From: Bacillota bacterium
Lineage (GTDB): Bacteria > Bacillota > Clostridia > Clostridiales > Clostridiaceae
Direction of reading: 5' to 3'
DNA: 9,452 bases
NCBI GenBank assembly: GCA_030706065.1
Contig: JAUZPH010000113.1
Location: 1 to 9,452, forward strand
Each line of letters starts with the position of its first letter. The first letter of the stretch is position 1. This document shows, in pieces, positions 1-4,746 of the stretch. Below the pieces are notes generated by a model. The model was given only the letters and a program-made list of their open reading frames with translations. It ran no database searches and was not told the origin of the DNA. The translations under genes and the position numbers were made by a program.

Positions 1-654
1 ATATTTGAAATACGGAAAAGGAAGATGACGGGTGAGCAGATAGATAACTATGCCTTTAACTATGTAACACGGTGGGCAAGGAAGATAATCAAGATGACGG
101 GATCCACTGTAAAGATAGAGGGCCTTGAAAATGTTCCTGAAGGACCATGCCTCTTTGTAAGTAACCACCAGGAATACTTCGACATACTGGTCATGATAGG
201 ATACATACCAAAACCAAAAGGATTCATAGCTAAAAAGGAGCTTGAGAAGGTGCCGGCTGTAAGCTACTGGATGAAACAAATTCACTGTGTTTTTATAGAC
301 AGGGATAATCAAAGAGAATCCTTGAAGGCAATACTGGAGGGCATTGATAATTTAAAAAGCGGATACTCCATGCATATAGCTCCGGAGGGAACCAGAAGCA
401 AGGGCCCGACTCTCGGCGAATTTAAAAGAGGAAGCCTTAAGCTGGCTGTTAAGACTGAAGTTCCCGTTATTCCTGTCACTCTAAATAATGTATATAAGAT
501 AACAGAAGGCAAGGGCTTTCTCGACCTGAAGGCAGTTGAGATGGAAATGACAATTTCCAGTCCTATTGATACAAAAAATCTGACCAGGGAGGAACAGTAT
601 GATCTCTCTGAAAGGGTGAGGGAGGTAATATTCAGCAATCTTAAGACAACTTAG
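1..654 (+). CDS. plsC: 1-acyl-sn-glycerol-3-phosphate acyltransferase (PlsC family), 5' end outside window
   Basis: Transfers an acyl chain to lysophosphatidic acid to make phosphatidic acid, at the cytoplasmic face of the membrane. Numbered from the ATG at 25, the family blocks are NHQEYFD (residues 47-53, catalytic H48 and D53), FIDR (90-93), EGTRS (121-125) and VPVIPV (146-151). The frame is open from base 1 with no stop. The ATG at 25 sits directly against a purine run with no usable spacing for a ribosome site. Clostridial PlsC proteins normally begin with a hydrophobic segment about 20-30 residues before the 'RWARKII' stretch seen here, so I infer the true start lies upstream of the window and the N-terminal membrane segment is missing from view. 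If the ATG at 25 is used, the product has 209 residues. The family is clear; the exact acyl substrate is not provable from sequence. Confidence 0.9.
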   Translation: MFEIRKRKMTGEQIDNYAFNYVTRWARKIIKMTGSTVKIEGLENVPEGPCLFVSNHQEYFDILVMIGYIPKPKGFIAKKELEKVPAVSYWMKQIHCVFIDRDNQRESLKAILEGIDNLKSGYSMHIAPEGTRSKGPTLGEFKRGSLKLAVKTEVPVIPVTLNNVYKITEGKGFLDLKAVEMEMTISSPIDTKNLTREEQYDLSERVREVIFSNLKTT

Positions 655-725
655 GAATTAAGACGGCGGATTTTACTTAAGAGAGACTGGAAGTTAGTAT
701 CCCAATGAAATTCAATAAAATGTAT

Positions 726-766
726 CAGGGCAGCAGGAAAATGAAAAAACTGCTGCCCTGTTTTTT
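726..766 (+). terminator. Intrinsic terminator of plsC
   Basis: A perfect 11-bp stem, CAGGGCAGCAG pairing with CTGCTGCCCTG, encloses a 13-nt A-rich loop and is followed by six T. It lies about 70 nt after the plsC stop and separates that gene from the lipoprotein gene. Confidence 0.93.
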
Positions 767-855
767 AATATTATCATAGTATTTCATGGAAATAATTATA
801 GAAACGATAAATTAAAATGGTTATTTAAAAAAATCGATAAAATGCGACAAAAGTG

Positions 856-884
856 TTGTGATATTCTTGTCAATGTGATAAAAT
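856..884 (+). promoter_or_regulatory. SigA-type extended -10 promoter of the lipoprotein gene
   Basis: TTGTGA (856-861) and TAAAAT (879-884) are separated by 17 bp, and TGA directly before the -10 forms an extended -10. Transcription would start near 891, giving a leader of about 40 nt. TGTGATA occurs twice here, at 857-863 and 874-880, overlapping both promoter elements. The rest of 655-929 holds only the plsC terminator and AT-rich sequence in which I see nothing else. Confidence 0.7.
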
Positions 885-929
885 AAGTACGATTTAAAGA
901 TAATACAAATTTCTAAGGGGGATTTCTTA

Positions 930-1586
930 ATGAAAGTTAAAGCAATACTTTTATCACTAGCTGTAGCAGCCAGCCTTTTTGCAGGATGCAGTTCAAAGCC
1001 GGCAACTACTACAACAACTACTACACCTGCAGCAACAACTACTACACCAGAAGCAACTAAGACAACAACTGCAGATGCCAAGAAGACAGACGCTGTTGCA
1101 ACAGCATCAGTAGTGGACACCAATGCCGCATTTGAAAAGGCTTTAACAGCAGATGGAGGACATTACGTTATCGCTACATTAAAGGATATGACTTTTGATA
1201 AAGAGTTAACAGTAGATGGCGATTTTAAGACCAATAAGAAAGATAAAGATGGCAAATTAATAGTTGATGCACAAGGCAATCCACAAATTCAGCGTAAGAT
1301 AGGCCTTTATACTCAGGACGACAAGTTTGTTGTAACTGGCAGATTTACTTTAACAGCTCCGAAGATAACCTTCAACAGCAATTATGGAAGCATTGAGCAT
1401 GGAAAGTTTGTTGGTGACGTTTATGTAGCAGGCACTAACTTCAAGTTAGTTAATGCAGAAATAGACGGAAATATATATTTCTTAAATCAGGCAGCAAAAG
1501 ATACATTCAAAATAGCTGATGTTACAGCAGATAAAGACAAGGTTGCTACAAAAGTAACTGGACAGCAGACATTAAAGACTAACTAA
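930..1586 (+). CDS. Putative lipoprotein with Thr-rich linker and beta-rich domain
   Basis: The 218-residue product starts with a type II signal peptide: lysines at 2 and 4, a hydrophobic core, and lipobox LFAGC with the lipidated Cys at 20. The mature protein would be anchored to the outer face of the membrane. Residues 26-49 are a low-complexity Thr/Ala/Pro linker, probably a spacer through the cell wall. Residues 60-218 form a domain rich in short beta-type strands with repeated V-x-G-x-F/V and G-N/D-I/V-Y patterns (ELTVDGDF, FVVTGRF, FVGDVYVAG, AEIDGNIYF), which resembles a bactofilin-like or other right-handed beta-helix. That is a resemblance by eye and not an assignment. AAGGGGGA about 8 nt before the ATG supports the start. 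It is a single-gene unit bounded by terminators on both sides. Function is unknown; no catalytic motif is visible. Confidence 0.85.
   Translation: MKVKAILLSLAVAASLFAGCSSKPATTTTTTTPAATTTTPEATKTTTADAKKTDAVATASVVDTNAAFEKALTADGGHYVIATLKDMTFDKELTVDGDFKTNKKDKDGKLIVDAQGNPQIQRKIGLYTQDDKFVVTGRFTLTAPKITFNSNYGSIEHGKFVGDVYVAGTNFKLVNAEIDGNIYFLNQAAKDTFKIADVTADKDKVATKVTGQQTLKTN
1012..1048 (+). repeat. Direct repeat in the Thr-rich linker
   Basis: CAACAACTACTACACC occurs perfectly at 1012-1027 and 1033-1048, a 21-bp (seven-codon) period inside a longer ACT/ACA-rich stretch. It encodes the poly-Thr spacer of the lipoprotein and could change length by slippage without shifting frame. Confidence 0.7.
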
Positions 1587-1601
1587 TTCATATAATTAGT
1601 T
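1581..1601 (+). other. Small hairpin overlapping the lipoprotein stop codon
   Basis: AACTAATT and AATTAGTT form a perfect 8-bp AT-rich inverted repeat around CATAT. The stop codon TAA (1584-1586) is inside the left arm. It has no T-tract, so it is not a terminator itself. A role in mRNA 3' stability is possible but unproven. Confidence 0.35.
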
Positions 1602-1625
1602 GGACAAGTTATAGAATAAGTATAG

Positions 1626-1674
1626 GACTGCAGAATAATCGTTATGAAAACACGATTTTCTGCAGTCTTTTTTT
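1626..1674 (+). terminator. Intrinsic terminator of the lipoprotein gene
   Basis: GACTGCAGAA pairs with TTCTGCAGTC, and after one bulged T (1636) the stem continues AATCGT with ACGATT. This gives about 16 bp around a 9-nt loop, followed by seven T. It insulates the lipoprotein gene from the dehydrogenase operon. Confidence 0.93.
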
Positions 1675-1758
1675 AGGTATTATGATAAAATACTGTTGAT
1701 AGTGTCGTCCTGGTAAAAGCTATGAGATAGTATTTCTGACAGCAGTACATATGAAAAG

Positions 1759-1789
1759 TACAGAGAATGAAAAATAGTACTAATATAAT
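1759..1789 (+). promoter_or_regulatory. Possible promoter of the SDR/Mrr-like operon
   Basis: A perfect -10 hexamer TATAAT lies at 1784-1789, 32 nt before the chosen ATG of the dehydrogenase gene, with transcription expected near 1796. No good -35 is present; the best candidate is TACAGA at 1759 with a 19-bp spacer. The weak -35 suggests an activator or another sigma factor. Three AGTAC copies lie just upstream and across the spacer. Confidence 0.4.
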
Positions 1790-1801
1790 AAAAATTGTAA
1801 C

Positions 1802-1807
1802 GAGGAG
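1802..1807 (+). promoter_or_regulatory. Ribosome binding site fixing the SDR start
   Basis: GAGGAG ends 8 nt before the ATG at 1816. The in-frame GTG at 1807 overlaps this site and cannot be served by it, so 1816 is the preferred start. Confidence 0.8.
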
Positions 1808-1815
1808 TGTTTTCT

Positions 1816-2535
1816 ATGGAAAAGTTTGCTTGTGTTACCGGTGCAGACCGGGGTGTAGGATTGGAACTTGCAAATCAGCTTCTGGCAAGAGGATACAAGG
1901 TTTTTGCCGGACGGATACTGAAGGATTGGAAGCTGCTTGATGACCTGAAAGAAAAATATAAGGAGAAACTTTATATTTTACCTCTCGATATATCCTCGGA
2001 TTCAAGTGCCCGTGGTGCCGCTGAATTAATAGCCTCAAATACATCGGAGCTGGAACTTCTGATTAACAATGGAGCTATATTGGGGGATATAAAGGGAACG
2101 ATATTGGACAAATTGGACTTCGAGGAAATGCAGAGGGTCTTTAATGTGACTGCACTGGGGGCGCTTAGAGTCTCTAATGCACTTGCTCCTCTTCTGCTAA
2201 AAGGTGACAGAAGGCTTATAGTGAATATTTCCTCCGAAGCGGGGAGTATAAATGACAGCTATAGAAAAAGCTGGTTTGCCTACTGTATGTCAAAGGCAGC
2301 ACTAAATATGGAATCGGTGATTATCCATAACCAATTGAAGGAAATGGGAGGCCAGGTACTTGTCATTCATCCCGGCTGGGTGAAGACGTATATGCAGGGG
2401 AAACTTGACGAGGCAGCAGACTTGACCCCCGAAGATTCAGCAAAGCATATTGTTGAAGTTATATTTGACCACAAAAGATATTTTGCAGATAAGCCTGCCT
2501 TTGTGGATTATTTGGGTAATAAGATGGAGTGGTAG
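1816..2535 (+). CDS. Short-chain dehydrogenase/reductase (SDR) family oxidoreductase
   Basis: A 239-residue cytosolic NAD(P)-dependent oxidoreductase of classical SDR size. The Rossmann cofactor motif TGADRGVG is at residues 8-15, an altered structural motif NNGA replaces NNAG at 84-87, and N110 is the likely structural Asn. The catalytic set is S140 (in VNISSEAG), Y156 and K160 (YCMSK). HPGWVKT in the C-terminal third is typical of the C-factor/sniffer-like branch. Substrate cannot be deduced. The first gene after a terminator, it is followed 85 nt later by two Mrr-like genes on the same strand with no terminator between, so co-transcription is likely. The start is the ATG spaced 8 nt from GAGGAG, not the GTG nine bases earlier. 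Confidence 0.88.
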   Translation: MEKFACVTGADRGVGLELANQLLARGYKVFAGRILKDWKLLDDLKEKYKEKLYILPLDISSDSSARGAAELIASNTSELELLINNGAILGDIKGTILDKLDFEEMQRVFNVTALGALRVSNALAPLLLKGDRRLIVNISSEAGSINDSYRKSWFAYCMSKAALNMESVIIHNQLKEMGGQVLVIHPGWVKTYMQGKLDEAADLTPEDSAKHIVEVIFDHKRYFADKPAFVDYLGNKMEW

Positions 2536-2609
2536 GGAGATTGATAAAATAACAATCCCATGGAATATATTTTCCTTTCGTGGAAAAAATAGAATAAAGT
2601 ATTTCTGTT

Positions 2610-2616
2610 GGAGGTG
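2610..2616 (+). promoter_or_regulatory. Ribosome binding site fixing a GTG start
   Basis: GGAGG (2610-2614) lies 6 nt before GTG 2621. It identifies that GTG as the start of the first Mrr-like gene, in place of an in-frame ATG 171 bases upstream inside the dehydrogenase gene that has no such site. Confidence 0.82.
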
Positions 2617-2620
2617 CGCG

Positions 2621-3187
2621 GTGAAGTATTGGGAAGATATATTCTATCTGATTGTACTGGCAGTTGTCCTTAGAATAGCAGGATATGTGATTGAAAGATT
2701 TGCAAATATGTATTCCGTTAAAAATATTTTAAACAGGATAAGTTATGGCTTGGTTTCCAGAAAGGATTTGAAGTATCTATCGAATTCTGAATTTATAAGA
2801 TGGTGTACCGGTATACTGGAAAACATGGGTTTTTCCAATATTGGGATTTTAAATACAGGACTAAAGAGCGATTATCAGATTCTTGCACGTATTAATAGCA
2901 GGAATGCCTGTATTAAGTGCATTAAGCTCGAGCATATGGACGCGGAAGGCGGAGGTGAAGATGACTATGAAACCGTGGAATTGTCAGAGATCCAAAGCTT
3001 TGTGGGAACCATGGAACATGATGGGATAAGTATAGGATATGTGTTCACCAATGGATGCTTCAGCAGTGAAGCTTTGGAATATTCCTCAACCCTGCCGGAT
3101 AACCTGTTTTTGAAAACTGTTGACGGCTGCGAACTTACAAGGCTTCACCGAAGAAGAATGAAACAATATCTTACTCCGAACCTTTAA
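2621..3187 (+). CDS. Membrane-anchored Mrr-like (PDDEXK fold) protein, catalytic residues degenerate, copy A
   Basis: 188 residues from a GTG start with GGAGG 6 nt upstream. One hydrophobic segment (about residues 7-24) should anchor it, with the rest in the cytosol. Residues 52-175 follow the layout of the Mrr-type restriction endonuclease domain: a helix with SEFIRWCTGILENMGF (55-71), then D84 in KSDYQILAR, a core strand IKCIK (98-102), a helix with EIQSFVGTMEHDG (123-135), VFTNGCFSSEA (141-151) and a final DG. Active members carry D...Q-x-K, usually V-Q-C-K. Here Q is K99 and K is I101, so nuclease activity is unlikely although D84 remains. It sits 14 nt before a paralogue of nearly the same length. 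Fold assignment is by motif pattern only. It may be a DNA-binding or regulatory relic of a nuclease. Confidence 0.78.
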   Translation: MKYWEDIFYLIVLAVVLRIAGYVIERFANMYSVKNILNRISYGLVSRKDLKYLSNSEFIRWCTGILENMGFSNIGILNTGLKSDYQILARINSRNACIKCIKLEHMDAEGGGEDDYETVELSEIQSFVGTMEHDGISIGYVFTNGCFSSEALEYSSTLPDNLFLKTVDGCELTRLHRRRMKQYLTPNL

Positions 3188-3189
3188 AT

Positions 3190-3197
3190 GGAGGTGG
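3190..3197 (+). promoter_or_regulatory. Ribosome binding site of Mrr-like copy B
   Basis: GGAGGTGG lies within the 14-nt gap between the two paralogues and directs the ATG at 3202. The near-identical GGAGGTG before copy A suggests the duplication included the translation signal. Confidence 0.75.
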
Positions 3198-3201
3198 ATG
3201 C

Positions 3202-3771
3202 ATGAGTACACTGGATTCATTGGGCAAAAACATATTCTATTTAATTCTCATCTTTAATGCATATATTGTTTTAAAGAATTTTACACTGGTAAGAAGGCTG
3301 ATAAATAGCTTATATGTTTCAAAAGAAAATCTAAAACGCTGGAAATCGGGTATGATCAATCTTGATGATATCAATAACTTGACTTTCGATGAATTTAAAT
3401 ACTGGTGCGGAGAGTTCGTTTCTGGTATGGGTTATGCGAATATCATCCACGTATCGTCTATAAAGAATGAAAGTAAAGATATAGTTTGCAAAGGGAACGG
3501 TAGAACAGTTTATGTAAAGTGCGAGAGATATTCGGATAATTCTCTTAATAAATTCACCGTGAATATTCACGATTGTAAAAGGCTTGTTGGGGCCATGGCA
3601 CATGATGGTGTATGCGATGGGATAATAATCACCAGTGGCTTTATCGAGGAAGCCTGCTACGAATATGTAAGAAGTCTACAGGAGAAATATAAAATCAAAT
3701 TGATAGATGGGAAGAGAGTCGTACAATTATATGCTGAACTGCACTCAAGACAAAAGAAAAAGGCAGCGTAA
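3202..3771 (+). CDS. Membrane-anchored Mrr-like (PDDEXK fold) protein, catalytic residues degenerate, copy B
   Basis: 189 residues and the downstream paralogue of copy A. An N-terminal hydrophobic segment (about 10-26, starting with the shared IFYLI) is followed by an Mrr-like domain: FDEFKYWCGEFVSGMGY (62-78), D93 in SKDIVCKG, core strand VYVKCERY (103-110), CKRLVGAMAHDG (125-136), GIIITSGFIEEA (140-151) and IKLIDGKRVVQL (165-176). It is closer to the family consensus than copy A: the 'CxRY' and 'GAMAHDG' blocks are intact. The catalytic V-Q-C-K has become V-K-C-E, replacing Q and reversing the charge of the essential Lys, so it is probably not a nuclease. The tail is basic (RQKKK). It is the last gene of the operon, with a terminator 24 nt after the stop. 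Confidence 0.8.
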   Translation: MSTLDSLGKNIFYLILIFNAYIVLKNFTLVRRLINSLYVSKENLKRWKSGMINLDDINNLTFDEFKYWCGEFVSGMGYANIIHVSSIKNESKDIVCKGNGRTVYVKCERYSDNSLNKFTVNIHDCKRLVGAMAHDGVCDGIIITSGFIEEACYEYVRSLQEKYKIKLIDGKRVVQLYAELHSRQKKKAA

Positions 3772-3794
3772 ATTCATAGTATAGGGAATTATTG

Positions 3795-3823
3795 AGGAAG
3801 CTTTTAAGCTTCCTGTTTTATTA
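3795..3823 (+). terminator. Intrinsic terminator of the SDR/Mrr-like operon
   Basis: AGGAAGC pairs with GCTTCCT around TTTTAA (the two inner T/A pairs could close further), followed by GTTTTATTAT. The stem is moderate and the T-tract interrupted, but the position just after the last operon gene fits. Confidence 0.75.
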
Positions 3824-3884
3824 TAAGAAGGATATTGTATGGCAGCAGCTTAATATATGATAAAAATATAGTGGAAAGTAAAAA

Positions 3885-3901
3885 AACACACAGCTTTCAC
3901 A
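3885..3901 (+). promoter_or_regulatory. Candidate response-regulator binding repeat upstream of the two-component genes
   Basis: AACACA-N5-TTCACA is a direct repeat of 11-bp period, the usual architecture for OmpR/PhoB-family regulators. It starts exactly 50 bp before the -10 at 3935 (about -62 to -46 from the expected start). A matching repeat with the same spacing lies upstream of the exporter genes at 6166-6182. Confidence 0.55.
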
Positions 3902-3937
3902 TAATTTGTCTGAATTGTTTCGGAAATTATGTGATAG
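3894..3937 (+). promoter_or_regulatory. 14-bp inverted repeat (operator candidate) reaching into the -10
   Basis: CTTTCACATAATTT (3894-3907) and AAATTATGTGATAG (3924-3937) are complementary at 13 of 14 positions, with a 16-nt interval and arm centres 30 bp apart. The left arm overlaps the TTCACA direct-repeat half-site and the right arm covers the extended -10. It has no T-tract, so it is not a terminator. It could be a dimer or loop-forming operator for autoregulation. Confidence 0.6.
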
Positions 3938-3940
3938 AAT
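3932..3940 (+). promoter_or_regulatory. Extended -10 promoter of the two-component operon
   Basis: TGA-TAGAAT (extended -10, hexamer 3935-3940) has no convincing -35 at 16-18 bp, so it probably depends on an activator. The expected start near 3947 leaves a leader of roughly 119 nt before the TTG start. Confidence 0.5.
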
Positions 3941-3965
3941 TATTATCAATAAGAGAGATAGAGGG

Positions 3966-4023
3966 TGTAAATCCGATAATAATGTAAAGATTTATTACCT
4001 GCTGTGTAAATTGAAACTGTAAA
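3966..4023 (+). repeat. Four TGTAAA copies in the leader of the response-regulator gene
   Basis: TGTAAA occurs at 3966, 3983, 4005 and 4018 (intervals 17, 22 and 13). Flanks alternate: GTGTAAAT, ATGTAAAG, GTGTAAAT, CTGTAAAG. On the other strand each reads TTTACA. The meaning is unknown; no stable hairpin or known riboswitch core is visible in this leader. Confidence 0.35.
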
Positions 4024-4053
4024 GGACATTTTTAGGATATATTAAATATTTAT

Positions 4054-4061
4054 GGGGTGAT
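4054..4061 (+). promoter_or_regulatory. Ribosome binding site fixing a TTG start
   Basis: GGGGTGAT lies upstream of TTG 4066 with good spacing. The alternative GTG at 4057 is inside this site and therefore unlikely as a start. Confidence 0.7.
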
Positions 4062-4065
4062 AGAT

Positions 4066-4746
4066 TTGTCAAAAAAGATATATTTAGTAGAAGATGAAAG
4101 AAGTTTAAACATCCTGCTTGAGAAATACTTGAAGCTTGAGGGGTATGAGGTCACAACTTTTTCTGATGGCAATTCTGCATTGGAGAGAATAAAAGATATG
4201 CCGGATCTATGGATACTGGATATTATGCTCCCGGATATCGACGGATATGAAATAATCAAGGCAGTCAAAGGAAATAACAAGAATACACCGGTAATATTCA
4301 TGTCGGCAAGAAATGAAGAACTGGACAGAGTTGTCGGGCTTGAATTAGGCAGTGATGATTATTTATCTAAGCCTTTTCTACCAAGAGAACTTGTAATAAG
4401 AACCAATAAGCTTATGGAGAGAGTCTATGGAAAGGTTGATAATGAACCTGTGGACAAACTTATTGAGGTAGGCGATTACAGAGTGAGCAGGAGACAAAGG
4501 ACTGTTTTTCTTGGAAATAAAGAAATTCAACTGACAAACAAGGAGTTCGAATTGCTGAACTATTTTGTTGAAAACAGGAGTAATGTAGTATCCAGAGAAC
4601 AAATTCTGATCAATGTTTGGGGCGAGGACTATTTCGGGTCGGACAGGGTAGTAGATGATACTATAAGAAGGTTGAGAAAAAAGGTAGAAAGATTAAATAT
4701 TGAAACCGTATATGGATATGGCTATAAGTTGGTAGATAAAGCATGA
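4066..4746 (+). CDS. OmpR/PhoB-family response regulator
   Basis: 226 residues from the TTG start, beginning MSKKIYLVEDE as is usual for this family in clostridia. The receiver domain (about 3-115) has the acidic pair E9/D10, phospho-acceptor D52, S80 in the switch position and K102-P103. The DNA-binding winged helix (about 130-224) shows IQLTNKEFELLNYF, a recognition helix around VVDDTIRRLRKKVE (196-209) and the wing YGYGYKL. It should act as a phosphorylation-controlled transcription factor. Its stop overlaps the kinase start by 4 nt (ATGA), so the two are translationally coupled partners. Shared repeats upstream of this gene and of the exporter genes suggest both are targets. The signal sensed is not evident. 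Confidence 0.93.
   Translation: MSKKIYLVEDERSLNILLEKYLKLEGYEVTTFSDGNSALERIKDMPDLWILDIMLPDIDGYEIIKAVKGNNKNTPVIFMSARNEELDRVVGLELGSDDYLSKPFLPRELVIRTNKLMERVYGKVDNEPVDKLIEVGDYRVSRRQRTVFLGNKEIQLTNKEFELLNYFVENRSNVVSREQILINVWGEDYFGSDRVVDDTIRRLRKKVERLNIETVYGYGYKLVDKA

Noticed and set aside
25..27. ATG at 25 as the true start of plsC.
   Set aside because: The frame is open to base 1, the purine run abuts the ATG with no spacing, and the product would lack the N-terminal hydrophobic segment usual in clostridial PlsC.
821..1123. Minus-strand open frame opposite the start of the lipoprotein gene.
   Set aside because: Its Val/Ala-rich product is the mirror of the Thr-codon repeat, and the + strand lipoprotein has a promoter, ribosome site and lipobox.
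2557..2590. Possible terminator or hairpin (TTTTCC with GGAAAA) between the SDR and Mrr-like genes.
   Set aside because: A stem of about 6 A/T-rich pairs with no T-tract is too weak to call a terminator.
2450..2620. An in-frame ATG at 2450 would extend Mrr-like copy A by 57 residues over the SDR gene.
   Set aside because: It overlaps the SDR coding region by 86 bases, has no ribosome site, and the added residues do not match copy B. GTG 2621 has GGAGG at ideal spacing and gives a length equal to copy B.
3558..3571. Perfect 14-bp palindrome CGTGAATATTCACG, flanked by another TTCAC, inside Mrr-like copy B.
   Set aside because: It is within an intact coding region with no promoter nearby and does not match an operator I know. 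It is probably chance, though its GTGAA/TTCAC words resemble the regulator half-site.
3947..4065. Possible riboswitch in the leader of the two-component operon.
   Set aside because: No stable stem set or known aptamer core could be recognised. Only short AT-rich inverted repeats (TAATAA/TTATTA) are present.
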